A stretch of 64,000 bases of DNA from an uncultured Acetatifactor sp. (GCA_910578815.1 CAJTSE010000003.1:189010-253009), one strand, 5' to 3'. Positions 26,515-36,109 are shown, counted from the first letter of the stretch. A program made the numbers and translations. The notes: generated from the letters alone by a model not told the origin.

Positions 26515-27462
26515 TTAGGTTTGACCTTTTATGATGCGGAGAGCATTTTGCTCGCATGTTACGCTGATACGGCGGCTCTTTCTTGTAACCTCTCCGTCAG
26601 TGTGGACCCATAGGGGGGCGGATGTTTCAATAGTGACTTTTTTTGCCAGATAGGGGGTGATTCCTTTAAATCGGTAATGGCGGCCTTTGAAGGCAGTAGG
26701 AAGGGCATATAGAATCAAAGCCTTTGAAATATCTCCAACTGCGCACAGATTTAAGATGCCGTCAGAGGCATCCGCATCGGGACAGAACATGAAACCGCCG
26801 CCCTCAAAGCGGTGAAGCATACAGGCGGTAAACAGGATGCTGCCGATCTCCACAGGCTTCTCGTCGTCTAAGATCAGCCTCGCGGAAATAGCCTTTGCGG
26901 CGAAAAGCTGCTTTAATGCGATGCTTAAATAGGTCAGCTTCCCTAAGCCGATCTTATTTAACACCTTTTTTGCCTTGGAGCGCAGAGCTTCTTCACATAC
27001 GGCCGCATCAAAGCCAATGCCGCAGCTGACAGCAAAGCGACGGCTTCCGCCGTCGGCGTAGGTGAGGGTGCCCAGATCCATGGAGCAGATTACGCCCGAA
27101 TGCAGAATCAGATCCAGGGCGGCGGTAGGGTCAGTGGGAATGTTCAGATCCCTTGCCAGATCGTTGCTGGAGCCGGTGGGGATATAGCCCAGAACGATCC
27201 TTGAAGTGTCAAAGATACCCTGGAGAGCTTCGTTTACCGTTCCGTCACCGCCTAAAATAATCAAAGAGATGGGCTCGTCGCCGGAATGAGGTTCGGCATG
27301 AGCCATGATCTCTCCGGCTATTTTGGATACATCCCCTGCTTTTTCGGAAAAGTAGGGACGATAAAGGGTGCCCCCTCTGCGCAGGGCAGGTTCCACCTGC
27401 TCTTTCCATATTTTCAATCCTTTTCCGGAGCGGGATGCCGGATTGATGATGATATGATACAT
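26515..27462 (-). CDS. Diacylglycerol kinase family lipid kinase (YegS/DagK-like)
   Basis: A 315-residue lipid kinase of the DAGK catalytic family, which phosphorylates diacylglycerol or a related lipid with ATP. The ATP-binding motif SLIILGGDGTVNEALQG, the GYIPTGSSNDLARDL motif and the C-terminal beta-sandwich with GILNLCAVGD are all present. Start ATG 27462 follows GAGAGGA. A PAP2 phosphatase lies immediately downstream on the same strand (separate promoter at 26449), so kinase and phosphatase genes for lipid recycling sit side by side. Confidence 0.92.
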   Translation of the reverse strand: MYHIIINPASRSGKGLKIWKEQVEPALRRGGTLYRPYFSEKAGDVSKIAGEIMAHAEPHSGDEPISLIILGGDGTVNEALQGIFDTSRIVLGYIPTGSSNDLARDLNIPTDPTAALDLILHSGVICSMDLGTLTYADGGSRRFAVSCGIGFDAAVCEEALRSKAKKVLNKIGLGKLTYLSIALKQLFAAKAISARLILDDEKPVEIGSILFTACMLHRFEGGGFMFCPDADASDGILNLCAVGDISKALILYALPTAFKGRHYRFKGITPYLAKKVTIETSAPLWVHTDGEVTRKSRRISVTCEQNALRIIKGQT

Positions 27463-27622
27463 AAGGGCGGGTCCTCTCTTTCGTTTTTTATTTATTTGTT
27501 TCTATTTTACTTTTTTTATCGCTATCGGTTCAGGGATCCGTCTGAACTGATATTTTTATTGTATCAGCAGATCGGCGATTCGTAAATAAAATCATTTTCT
27601 TATTTCGTATTCTCGTAATCTG

Positions 27623-27631
27623 TGTTATAAT
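27623..27631 (+). promoter_or_regulatory. Extended -10 promoter of glyA
   Basis: TGTTATAAT at 27623-27631 is a perfect extended -10; the -35 region (TTTCGT) is poor, as extended -10 promoters allow. A dyad GTTCAG/CTGAAC (27528-27533 with 27542-27547) lies 76 bases upstream. Confidence 0.65.
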
Positions 27632-27683
27632 GACCTTATTCAGGATTTTAATACAGTACAGTGTGAAAACAGGAGGATTTGGA

Positions 27684-28922
27684 ATGTATTCATTGGATGA
27701 TGTAAGGGCTGTGGATTCGGAAATTGCCCAGGCAATCGAGGACGAGCAGGCGCGGCAGAACAGCCATATCGAGCTGATCGCTTCCGAGAACTGGGTGAGT
27801 AAGGCAGTAATGGCGGCAATGGGCAGTCCGTTGACTAACAAGTATGCGGAAGGGTATCCCGGCAAGCGGTATTACGGCGGATGCGACTGCGTGGACGTGG
27901 TGGAGAATCTGGCCATTGAGCGTGCGAAGGAACTGTTTGGCTGTGAATACGCTAATGTACAGGCGCATTCCGGCGCGCAGGCAAATATGGCGGTACAGTT
28001 TGCGGTGTGTCAGCCGGGGGACACCATTATGGGCATGAATCTGGATCACGGCGGGCATCTGACCCATGGCAGCCCGGTAAATATGTCCGGCAAATATTTT
28101 CATATTGTGCCCTATGGGGTAAACGACGAGGGCTTTATTGATTATGAAAAGCTGCGGGAAATTGCTTTGGAGGCAAAGCCGAAGATGATCATTGCCGGAG
28201 CCTCCGCTTATGCCCGCACCATTGATTTTAAGAAGTTCCGTGAGGTTGCCGACGAGGTGGGTGCTGTTCTGATGGTGGATATGGCGCACATTGCGGGACT
28301 TGTAGCGGCAGGACTTCATCCCAGTCCTATCCCTTATGCTCATGTGACCACCACCACTACCCATAAGACCCTGCGAGGGCCGAGAGGCGGTCTGATTATA
28401 TCCAGCAATGAAGTGAACGCAAAATACAACTTTAATAAAGCGATTTTCCCCGGCATTCAGGGAGGCCCTCTGATGCACGTGATTGCCGCAAAGGCAGTCT
28501 GCTTCAAGGAAGCTCTTAGCGATGACTTCAAAGTTTACCAGCAGGGCATTATTGACAATGCTCAGGCTTTGTGTAAGGGACTTTTAGAGAGAGGAATCAA
28601 AATTGTGTCAGGCGGTACGGATAATCACCTGATGCTGGTTGACCTGACGAATTTCGGCCTCACCGGCAAGGCGGTGGAGAAACTGTTGGATGCGGCGCAT
28701 ATCACCTGCAACAAGAACACGATTCCCAATGATCCTCAGTCGCCTTTTGTAACCAGCGGTATTCGTCTGGGAACACCTGCCGTCACCTCCAGGGGCATGA
28801 AGACAGAGGATATGGACAGGATCGCAGAGGCTATTGCCCTGGTTATTAAGGGCGGCGAGGAAAAAGTCTCCGAAGCGAGGGCCATCGTGCAGTCTTTGAC
28901 CGATAAGTATCCGTTGATTTAA
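27684..28922 (+). CDS. glyA: Serine hydroxymethyltransferase
   Basis: SHMT converts serine and tetrahydrofolate to glycine and 5,10-methylene-tetrahydrofolate with pyridoxal phosphate, feeding one-carbon metabolism. The 412-residue protein has [20 protein letters not shown], the [16 protein letters not shown] segment, [17 protein letters not shown] and the PLP-binding Lys in [14 protein letters not shown]. Length and motifs are ordinary. ATG 27684 follows AGGAGGATTTGGA. It is a single-gene unit ended by the terminator at 28992. Confidence 0.98.
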   Translation: MYSLDDVRAVDSEIAQAIEDEQARQNSHIELIASENWVSKAVMAAMGSPLTNKYAEGYPGKRYYGGCDCVDVVENLAIERAKELFGCEYANVQAHSGAQANMAVQFAVCQPGDTIMGMNLDHGGHLTHGSPVNMSGKYFHIVPYGVNDEGFIDYEKLREIALEAKPKMIIAGASAYARTIDFKKFREVADEVGAVLMVDMAHIAGLVAAGLHPSPIPYAHVTTTTTHKTLRGPRGGLIISSNEVNAKYNFNKAIFPGIQGGPLMHVIAAKAVCFKEALSDDFKVYQQGIIDNAQALCKGLLERGIKIVSGGTDNHLMLVDLTNFGLTGKAVEKLLDAAHITCNKNTIPNDPQSPFVTSGIRLGTPAVTSRGMKTEDMDRIAEAIALVIKGGEEKVSEARAIVQSLTDKYPLI

Positions 28923-28991
28923 GCGAGCGGTATGATACACCGGCGGCGCAGAGAACACCGCAGGATATGATATAAAAAACTAAGGGAAATG

Positions 28992-29041
28992 GAGCATCCG
29001 GAGAAGCCCTTGCGGGCTGGAAGGGTGCTCTTCGTTTTTTC
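28992..29041 (+). terminator. Rho-independent terminator after glyA
   Basis: GAGCATCC (28992) pairs with GGGTGCTC (29023-29030) around an inner AGCCC/GGGCT hairpin, followed by TTCGTTTTTT. Confidence 0.88.
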
Positions 29042-29198
29042 TGCATTTTGTGTTATACTTGACATGGATTAAGGCGAATCGAGACATACAAAAGCTGTTA
29101 CCTGACGAAAAACGGTATCCGATTATGAACTGTGCGGATTGCTATTTACAGGTGCTGCTTGATTTGCAGTGAAAAGCGTAAACCCTGCATTTACACAC

Positions 29199-29279
29199 CA
29201 CCTTTTGAATCTAGGATATAATGGCCGTAAGGGAAAAGAAAATGCCGGCATGATAACCTAGATTCAGAAGGTGTTTTTT
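29199..29279 (+). promoter_or_regulatory. 17-bp inverted repeat flanking a -10 element before the ABC exporter
   Basis: Arms 29199-29215 and 29257-29273 (CACCTTTTGAATCTAGG and its complement) match at 16 of 17 positions. The 41-base loop starts with TATAAT (29217-29222) and contains the palindrome ATGCCGGCAT (29242-29251). Six T residues follow the second arm, so read-through RNA could also terminate there. The best -35-like box (TTTACA, 29190) is 21 bases from the -10, suggesting activator control. The rest of the 391-base gap holds the glyA terminator and no clear gene. Confidence 0.6.
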
Positions 29280-29313
29280 AATGCCATCGGCAAGAGAGGC
29301 GAAAGGAGGGTTT

Positions 29314-31122
29314 ATGAAAAGTAATGTTTTGAAGAACTATAAATTTATGCTAAAGAAAATATGTAAGGCTTCCGCATCACGGGTATGGCTGAATCTGTTC
29401 TTTACGGTTGTTAATGATCTGTTTTCAATATGTTACAATGTGTTCTTTTTTGCATATTTTATGGAAGCGGTAGAAAATGGGAAAAGCATTGTCGCACTTG
29501 GTAAGGTATTAATCATTTTTATTATTATCAATATAGTATTTGAAATATCGAATTCCTATTATAATCAGACATATCTTCCCAAAAACGATGTGAAACTTTC
29601 ATTGTTTTTCAAGACCATGATTTATCGGAAAATCATGGAGGTTGATATAGAGTGCTTTGATCATCCGGAATATTACGACAACGTTACCTTTGCGTTAAAT
29701 GATTTATTTAACAGGGTCAAAGGCATCCTGGATAATATAGCCCGGTTTATTTCTCATTGGTGCTGCGTGATTGTACTGATGGGATATTTTGCGCAGATTG
29801 ATTTTGTTATTGTTATTATTTCGCTGATTTCCGTATTGACAGGATTATTCTTTGAACCTGTCTTAAATAAGCGCAGATACCGTTATACGAATGAGAGTTT
29901 AAAGCATCAACGGAGATATGATTATGTGAAAAGAATTTCCATTCAGGCAGAATACGCCCAGGAGCTAAGAACCACAAATGTAAAAAACGTTCTGAATAAA
30001 ATGCTTGATGATGCGTTTGGGGAATTACGGTCCCTTCTTAAGAAGCATTACTTTAAAATATCAATGCTTGACAGCATCCAGGCCCTTTTGGGGTTTGGAC
30101 TGGTATCCTGTGTAACAACCCTCATTTCGATCCATAAAATTGTCGTTGATAAAACGGTAACGATTGGCATGTTCCTGCCTTTGATGGGGGCTATCGCGCA
30201 GTTTACCTGGAGAGCATCTTCGGTGATAAGCTGTTTTACCGGCATTTTGAATGATAATATTTACTTAAATAAATTCATTGAATTTTACCGATATGAATCA
30301 AAGGTGGTATCGCGGAAAGAGGAACTGGTGGATTCCTCTTTTCGGGGAATGAAAATAGAGCATCTATATTTCAAATACAATGAAAAGGAAAATTATGTCT
30401 TAAAAGATATATGTATGGAAATTAAGCCAAAGCAAAAGATTGCGTTGGTTGGGTATAACGGAGCCGGAAAGTCCACACTGATCAACCTGATACTGCGCCT
30501 GTACGATCCAGATCAGGGCAGCATCACATATAATGCTAAGAATATCCGCGATTACAATGTAAAGAATTATCGCAGCAAATACGGGATTGTCTTTCAGGAT
30601 ATAAATGTGTATGCAGCGACTGTGGGACAGAATATTGCCATGGATACGAAGGTTTATTCAAAGGAAGAGATGCAGAAGGTTATGAGTTTACTTCGTCTGA
30701 AAGAAAAGATAAGCAATTTTGAATGTGGGTTTCAGACACAGCTGACCCATGAACTGTCTGATTCGGGTGAGGTGCTTTCCGGGGGTCAGTGCCAGTGCCT
30801 GGCACTTGCCAGAATTTTGATAGATCCAGCTAGGCAGCTATACATTTTGGACGAGCCTGCCAGTGCACTTGATCCTGTTGCGGAAGAGGAAATATTTGAG
30901 GCGATTAACAGACATCTTGCGGATCAGACGGTTATTTATATTTCTCACCGGCTTTCTGCAGCCAGAACAGCCGACAAAATTTTTTTTCTGGAAAAGGGAC
31001 AAATTGTTGAGCAGGGGACTCATGACCAGCTGATCCTTCAAGGTGGGAAATATGTGGATATGTTTCATTTGCAGGCGAGATATTATAGGGACGGGAGGCA
31101 GTATGAAAAAGATAATATATAA
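29314..31122 (+). CDS. ABC exporter subunit 1 (fused permease and ATPase)
   Basis: A 602-residue half-exporter: six membrane segments (about 1-320) and a C-terminal ATPase with Walker A GYNGAGKSTL, signature LSGGQCQCLALARIL, Walker B LYILDEPASALD and the switch His in YISHRLSAA. Start ATG 29314 follows AAAGGAGGG. It overlaps the next ABC gene by 20 bases, so they probably make a heterodimer that exports a peptide, lipid or drug. Codon use is visibly AT-richer than the flanking housekeeping genes, hinting at transfer. A regulatory two-component pair follows, which is a common context for peptide export or antimicrobial defence. Confidence 0.93.
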   Translation: MKSNVLKNYKFMLKKICKASASRVWLNLFFTVVNDLFSICYNVFFFAYFMEAVENGKSIVALGKVLIIFIIINIVFEISNSYYNQTYLPKNDVKLSLFFKTMIYRKIMEVDIECFDHPEYYDNVTFALNDLFNRVKGILDNIARFISHWCCVIVLMGYFAQIDFVIVIISLISVLTGLFFEPVLNKRRYRYTNESLKHQRRYDYVKRISIQAEYAQELRTTNVKNVLNKMLDDAFGELRSLLKKHYFKISMLDSIQALLGFGLVSCVTTLISIHKIVVDKTVTIGMFLPLMGAIAQFTWRASSVISCFTGILNDNIYLNKFIEFYRYESKVVSRKEELVDSSFRGMKIEHLYFKYNEKENYVLKDICMEIKPKQKIALVGYNGAGKSTLINLILRLYDPDQGSITYNAKNIRDYNVKNYRSKYGIVFQDINVYAATVGQNIAMDTKVYSKEEMQKVMSLLRLKEKISNFECGFQTQLTHELSDSGEVLSGGQCQCLALARILIDPARQLYILDEPASALDPVAEEEIFEAINRHLADQTVIYISHRLSAARTADKIFFLEKGQIVEQGTHDQLILQGGKYVDMFHLQARYYRDGRQYEKDNI

Positions 31123-32917
31123 TAATCTGTATATGCTCAAAATATTTTTCAGGACGGCTCCTTTGTATTCTGTGGGTTATGCACTGTTGATCGCTGCCAG
31201 AAGCATATTGTTTAACATTGTGGGAAATGTTTTGTTCATACAGTATATTGTTAAGACGGTAGAACTAATAATTGCTCATCCGGAAAAAGCACAGAAAGGT
31301 TTGGTGCAGTTGATTGCTGCGGCATGCGTATATTACGCGCTGGTGCTTTTGTTTAATACCGTTATCGAGGGAATCTTTAACAACAGCCTGGCGAAAAACG
31401 CAGAAATCAAGGTCAATCATGTTTTTACAAAAATGATGTTTGAAAAGTCCGCATCCATTGATTTTGGATGCTATGATGTCCCTCAATTTTATAACGATCT
31501 GGTCGCTGCCAATAATGAATCCAATAGCAGGGCCTGGCACACATACAGGAATTTCGTCAAGATGATTGAAAACTTATTGGTACTGCTCTCGCTGTTTTAT
31601 ATTATCAATTCGTTGGACTTTGTTGTTTTTATTCCGGCACTTGTAATAAATGTTCTTTCTTTTTTGCATCAGATGAAGCTGAATCAAATTCATGGTGAAA
31701 TCTATAACAAAGCCATGCCTTGTACAAAGGAAATCGACTATGTGAACCGCATGTTTTTCTTAAGACAAAATGCGAAGGATATTAGAATGACGAATATTGG
31801 AAATGTCTTATTTGATAAATTGATCTCTTCCTCAAAAAAGTTAAATGATATTCATGATGCTTACGGTGCAAAAAAGACTTTTGTCTGCTTCAGCGATCAT
31901 CTGATGAAGAAAATCCTGGGAGATTTTCTGATATTATTTTATCTTGCCTGTATGGTGCTTGCCAAATGCGCTTATAGCTTTGATGTAATGACTGCCTTGT
32001 GGAATGCTTACGGTACAATAAAAGGAAATATGAGCAATTTTGTTCAATCCATAAAGGAATTACATAATAACAGTATATATATTGAAAAATTTATTAGTTT
32101 CATGGAAATGGAAAACCGCATTGTATCCGAACAGGGCCTGAAAAATAATGCCGGGGCGCCGATTACCATAGAGTTTGTGGATGTTTCTTTCTCTTATGAC
32201 GGAAAGCATAAAATTTTAGACAACCTATGCTTAAAAATCAAAGCCAATGAAAAAGTGGCGGTTGTCGGCAGCAATGGCGTCGGAAAGAGTACCCTTGTTA
32301 AGCTTTTGTTGAGACTGTATGACCCTGACAGCGGTAAAATACTGGTAAACGGAATTGATATTCGGGATTATGATGTGGAGTTTTATCGAAAGAATCTGTG
32401 CAGTATATTGGTTCAAAACTTCCGGCTGTATGCACTGACGCTGTATGAGAACGTCAAAATGGATCTTGTCGATAAAAGTAAGGAAACCGTCGACTTGAAT
32501 CAGGCGCTTTATATGGTCGGACTGAGTGATGTGATAGAGCACCTTCCGGATCAGGGAGACAGCGATTATTCGAGAGAGTTTAATGACGGCGGCGTGGTAT
32601 TTTCAGGGGGGCAGAAGCAAAAGCTGGCACTGGCAAGAGTGCTGTTTGGTGATAAAAGAATGACAGTTCTGGATGAACCGTCGAGTGCGCTGGATCCGCA
32701 AGCGGAAAGTGATTTTAATGAGCTTGTGTTCCATACGCTGCCGGAGAGGACGATGATTATCATTTCTCACAGGTTGTCCACAACAAAGATGGCGGACAGG
32801 ATAATTTTGATTCAAAACGGTAAAGCAGTTGAAGACGGTTCCCATAACGAATTAATGAAGAGCGGAGGTACATACGCTAAAATGTTTGAAATGCAGTCAG
32901 GAAGGTATCAATCATGA
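31103..32917 (+). CDS. ABC exporter subunit 2 (fused permease and ATPase)
   Basis: A 604-residue half-exporter paired with the gene before it (20-base overlap; start ATG 31103 after GGGAGGC). It has a membrane domain (about 1-330) and an ATPase with Walker A GSNGVGKSTL, signature FSGGQKQKLALARVL and Walker B MTVLDEPSSALD, with IISHRLSTTKMADRI after it. Both subunits keep a Glu after Walker B and an intact signature, so neither ATP site is obviously dead. No peptidase C39 domain is seen, so leader cleavage, if any, needs another enzyme. The substrate is unknown. Confidence 0.93.
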   Translation: MKKIIYNNLYMLKIFFRTAPLYSVGYALLIAARSILFNIVGNVLFIQYIVKTVELIIAHPEKAQKGLVQLIAAACVYYALVLLFNTVIEGIFNNSLAKNAEIKVNHVFTKMMFEKSASIDFGCYDVPQFYNDLVAANNESNSRAWHTYRNFVKMIENLLVLLSLFYIINSLDFVVFIPALVINVLSFLHQMKLNQIHGEIYNKAMPCTKEIDYVNRMFFLRQNAKDIRMTNIGNVLFDKLISSSKKLNDIHDAYGAKKTFVCFSDHLMKKILGDFLILFYLACMVLAKCAYSFDVMTALWNAYGTIKGNMSNFVQSIKELHNNSIYIEKFISFMEMENRIVSEQGLKNNAGAPITIEFVDVSFSYDGKHKILDNLCLKIKANEKVAVVGSNGVGKSTLVKLLLRLYDPDSGKILVNGIDIRDYDVEFYRKNLCSILVQNFRLYALTLYENVKMDLVDKSKETVDLNQALYMVGLSDVIEHLPDQGDSDYSREFNDGGVVFSGGQKQKLALARVLFGDKRMTVLDEPSSALDPQAESDFNELVFHTLPERTMIIISHRLSTTKMADRIILIQNGKAVEDGSHNELMKSGGTYAKMFEMQSGRYQS

Positions 32918-33039
32918 GCCGGTGGTAATTGCATTGGGGATAATATGCCGCAAAACAGACAGGCTTGTGCGCCAGCGGTCACATAACCGGAGTAAACGGC
33001 TTTTTCTAAGATTTTCCGGGTTTTGGAAGGAGGAATTTC

Positions 33040-33171
33040 TTGACCGTTTTTGTCGAGTATGGTAAGTTAAAATATGTTGAATACAAATTGTGTGTGAAGT
33101 ACCGGCAGAGAACGCTTTCCGGACAAGATAAATCCGATATTGTGAGGAATTATGAAGATTGCAGTATGTGA
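33040..33171 (+). CDS. Possible small ORF with TTG start overlapping the response regulator
   Basis: A 43-codon frame opening at TTG 33040 behind GGAAGGAGGAA, the best ribosome site in this 234-base gap. It encodes a basic peptide beginning MTVFVEYGKLKYVEYKLCVK and ends inside the response-regulator start (20-base overlap), so it may couple translation of that gene. It has no recognised family, no double-glycine leader and no AgrD-like motif. It may be a real peptide, a leader, or an accident of a strong ribosome site. Confidence 0.3.
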   Translation: MTVFVEYGKLKYVEYKLCVKYRQRTLSGQDKSDIVRNYEDCSM

Positions 33172-33850
33172 TGATGAAATTGTTCTTGTGAAACAGATTT
33201 ATCAATACCTATGGAAGCAGGCGGATTGCTGCGTGAACTGTTTTTCTGCTCCTGAAGAGTTTTTGGCAGAATATGAAGTGGGAGAACGGTATGATGTGGT
33301 ATTTTTGGATATAGCGATGGAGCCCATTGACGGGATTGCGCTTGCACGGAAAATCAGAAGCTATGATCAGAATGCAATCCTGATTTTTATTACGGCTTAT
33401 TTGGAATATGCTCCCAAGGGTTATGAGGTAAACGCCTTTCGGTATTTACTGAAGCCTGTGACGGAAGAGTCCGTTCTGGCAGTAATGGGAGAAGTCAGGG
33501 AGGAACTGGAGTCAAGAGGTACACTTTGGATTAAGACTACAGAGTGTGAATTACTGCTGCATACCAGAGAACTGCAGTATCTGGAGGCGGACAATAAAGA
33601 TACGCTTATTTATTACATGGATGACAAGATCAGACTCCGCAGGGGGTTGAAAGAGCTGGAAGCGCAGCTTTCGCCTTTTTTCTTTTATCGAGTTCATCGA
33701 AAATATGTTGTTAATCTGGCGCGTGTGAGGGAATTTGACGAAGAACGACTGACCCTGGAGTGCGGCAGAACAATTCCGATCAGCCGTAGAAAAAGCAGAA
33801 AATTTCGCCATGCGCTGGGAGCATACATTGACGGAGGTATGTCAAAATGA
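33152..33850 (+). CDS. LytTR-family response regulator (AgrA/VirR-like)
   Basis: A 232-residue regulator: receiver domain (1-115) with the acidic pocket CDDEI and phospho-acceptor Asp in VFLDIAM, the switch Thr/Lys in ITAYLEY and LLKPV, and a LytTR DNA-binding domain (about 130-230) with FFYRVHRKYVVNLARVREF. LytTR regulators usually activate promoters with poor -35 boxes and control peptide signalling, bacteriocins or export. Its stop overlaps the histidine kinase start by four bases, a standard coupling. The ABC pair upstream is the likely target, but no direct-repeat operator was identified. Confidence 0.92.
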   Translation: MKIAVCDDEIVLVKQIYQYLWKQADCCVNCFSAPEEFLAEYEVGERYDVVFLDIAMEPIDGIALARKIRSYDQNAILIFITAYLEYAPKGYEVNAFRYLLKPVTEESVLAVMGEVREELESRGTLWIKTTECELLLHTRELQYLEADNKDTLIYYMDDKIRLRRGLKELEAQLSPFFFYRVHRKYVVNLARVREFDEERLTLECGRTIPISRRKSRKFRHALGAYIDGGMSK

Positions 33851-35163
33851 CTTATTTTCTTAAAATTGTATATAATTTGCTGGATTACTGGATACTGATT
33901 TTAACAATGCAGTATGTCTGCGCCGGCAGGATGAAGTTAGGAAGAAAGAATGTATGGATCGGGTCCTGTCTTTCCGTGATGGGGACCGTGGCCGCATTTT
34001 TTCTGCCGTTACATTTTGAATTTATAGTCAGCATGGCGGTGGTAATTGCATTGAGTGTCTGCTTGTTCAGCCAAAAAAAGCTTTCGGATCTGCTGCGTTT
34101 TTTTCCGGCTCTTTTCATCTATTATTTCCTGATCATAGTGCCTACGGCTTTGGTGCAGGAGGTGGTTGTTCCCAATGGCATTCAGCTTACGTCGAAGGGC
34201 GGTTTCTGGGGGCTGGTGAGCTATGTGCCGGATGCTACGCTGCTTGTACTGCTGCTTATCTTACGTCATGTCCAGGTGAAATATCGGATCAGAGTACACT
34301 TTTCGGCGGGGGAGATTCTGGGCAGTATAGCAATGCTCTTTTTTTCCATTATTGACGGGGCATTTATTTTTATGTTGGACAGGGGCCAATATGAGCCTGT
34401 TTGGTATGGCATTTATATGTTCATTTTTGTGGGCGGCTATTGTGCGGGTGTCGGCTTTTTTGTGTATTGGCTGATAGCGTCAAGGGTCAGAATTTATCGT
34501 CAGACTTATGCAAGCTGTGAGACGGAGTATCTGCGGGTGCAGATAGATTCTTTAAAAGAGGCGAAGGAGAACGAGGAAGATGTAAGAAAGCTGCGTCATG
34601 ATCTGAAAAATCATCTGGCGGTGCTTTCGTCGCTGTGTAAAGAGGGAGAGTATGAAGAGGTAAAAAAATATACGGAGCAGTTAGGCCAGGAGGCACTGCG
34701 CTCTGATCTGAAGACACCCACCGGAAATCAGGTAGCAGATCAGGTGGTTGCTTCAAAGAGACCGGTTTGCGAAGAGACCGGGATTGCCTTTACTTTTACC
34801 GGAACCATGAAGAATCTGGACACCCTGACAGCTCCCGACATTTGCGGACTCCTTGCTAACGCCTACGATAATGCCATAGAGGCATGCCGGGAATATCAGG
34901 CAGGATCGCAGTCCGGACAACCGGAGGCTTATATCCGCACACAGGTGAGTACTACCCGCAATTATACGGTGATCGAAATCGTCAATCCCGTTTTGAAAGC
35001 GGTGCCGATTCGAGGCAACCGTGTAGCCACTACCAAGAAGGATAAAAAGGCTCACGGGTACGGTATTGAAATTATGAAGCAGATTGCCGAAAGATACAAC
35101 GGAAGCTGTACCGTTCGCTGTGACGGAAAGGAATTTCATACGAAGATCGTTTTGCTGACTTAG
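33847..35163 (+). CDS. AgrC-like sensor histidine kinase (GHKL type)
   Basis: A 438-residue membrane kinase: about six hydrophobic segments (1-215) as in peptide-sensing AgrC/ComD/FsrC kinases, a coiled coil (TEYLRVQIDSLKEAKENEED), the phospho-acceptor His in RKLRHDLKNHLAVL, and a GHKL ATPase with ANAYDNAIEAC and HGYGIEIMKQIAERY. The missing large sensor domain fits detection of a small ligand within the membrane. It overlaps the LytTR regulator gene by ATGA. No agrB/agrD is seen, so the signal is not known. Confidence 0.92.
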   Translation: MTYFLKIVYNLLDYWILILTMQYVCAGRMKLGRKNVWIGSCLSVMGTVAAFFLPLHFEFIVSMAVVIALSVCLFSQKKLSDLLRFFPALFIYYFLIIVPTALVQEVVVPNGIQLTSKGGFWGLVSYVPDATLLVLLLILRHVQVKYRIRVHFSAGEILGSIAMLFFSIIDGAFIFMLDRGQYEPVWYGIYMFIFVGGYCAGVGFFVYWLIASRVRIYRQTYASCETEYLRVQIDSLKEAKENEEDVRKLRHDLKNHLAVLSSLCKEGEYEEVKKYTEQLGQEALRSDLKTPTGNQVADQVVASKRPVCEETGIAFTFTGTMKNLDTLTAPDICGLLANAYDNAIEACREYQAGSQSGQPEAYIRTQVSTTRNYTVIEIVNPVLKAVPIRGNRVATTKKDKKAHGYGIEIMKQIAERYNGSCTVRCDGKEFHTKIVLLT

Positions 35164-35187
35164 CAGCGCGACCTATGCGCTTTGGCT

Positions 35188-35967
35188 TCACGAATTGTTT
35201 GCGCCGCCGTTGGCGGCATGTTTTCTGAGCAGTCCTGCGCAGCAGATCACGGAGATGAGGCCTAAGCCTGCCGCCAGCCCGTATTGCGCCGCCGCAGGCA
35301 GACCTGCGGTGACTGCGGGGACATAGCCGCCGATATTGCCGAAAATATGGGCGATAATCGCCGGAAATAATGACTTTGTTTTTACATAGGAAAGTGCAAA
35401 AATCAAACCGCCAAGGAAGGCGTGGACTACAATGATAACGCCGCCTGCCATGGCATGAATCAAGGCGAACAAAAGCGCGCTGATCAGGATGGAAGCAGTG
35501 GTGGAGATTCCTTTACGGAGCGCCGTCATAATCAGGGCGCGGAATACAAATTCCTCCACCATCGGCGCAATGATAAAAACGGATACGATAAAAGCAGTCA
35601 TGCTTTTTTCCATATCGTCTGACATCCCGCCGATCAGTTCGGGAGGAATCGGCGCTGTGGTCTGCAGTATATTGGAGAATGCCGAAAAGCAAAAGGCCGC
35701 CGTAACCGGCAGCAGATATTTTTTCAGGGGGACTGTCTTTAAGCTGTATGTATTCTTTAAATCAATTCTTTTCATACGGAGCAGGAACAGAACAAAAAGC
35801 AGATATAAGGCCTGTGCCATGCCGCTGATTAAGGCCATGTGGTCCGCGCCGCCTTTAAATATCATCATGGCGGCAGAGGATAAAATGCCGATACCGAGTA
35901 TAAAGGAAAGGGTGATCAGGAGGCTGCTGACGATGGCTTTTAAATGTAATTTCATAAGTTTATTCAT
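35188..35967 (-). CDS. CPBP-family intramembrane metalloprotease
   Basis: A 259-residue membrane protease of the CPBP (CAAX/Abi) family. It has about seven hydrophobic segments and the catalytic motifs EEFVFRALI (EExxxR) and HAFLGGLIFALSY, plus FPAIIAHIFGN. Such proteins can process peptides, give bacteriocin immunity or act in stress; which applies here is unknown. Start ATG 35967 follows AAAAGGAG; the longer frame to 35997 lacks a site. It converges with the kinase gene (24 bases between stops), next to an ABC exporter and peptide-type kinase, which suggests a joint role. Confidence 0.88.
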   Translation of the reverse strand: MNKLMKLHLKAIVSSLLITLSFILGIGILSSAAMMIFKGGADHMALISGMAQALYLLFVLFLLRMKRIDLKNTYSLKTVPLKKYLLPVTAAFCFSAFSNILQTTAPIPPELIGGMSDDMEKSMTAFIVSVFIIAPMVEEFVFRALIMTALRKGISTTASILISALLFALIHAMAGGVIIVVHAFLGGLIFALSYVKTKSLFPAIIAHIFGNIGGYVPAVTAGLPAAAQYGLAAGLGLISVICCAGLLRKHAANGGANNS

Positions 35968-36109
35968 TTTTCTCCTTTTGTCTGACGAAAGAGGCATTCA
36001 TAGCAATGCCTGAAGATTCTCAATCAATTAGTGCGAAAACATAATCAGTATATACCCTGTCATGGGGAATTGCAAGGGCACTAACGATATTTAACATATC
36101 AAGTGATGC

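Noticed and set aside
29059..29172. Short frame starting TTGACATGG after the glyA terminator
   Set aside because: No ribosome site and no family; TTGACA there also lacks a well-spaced -10, so neither a gene nor a promoter is supported.
32925..34055. CGGTGGTAATTGCATTG shared by the spacer at about 32927 and the kinase gene at about 34038
   Set aside because: A single 17-base match without extended similarity is within chance for a window of this length.
35165..35181. AGCGC/GCGCT hairpin between the kinase and CPBP genes as a terminator
   Set aside because: Only 5 bp without a T tract.
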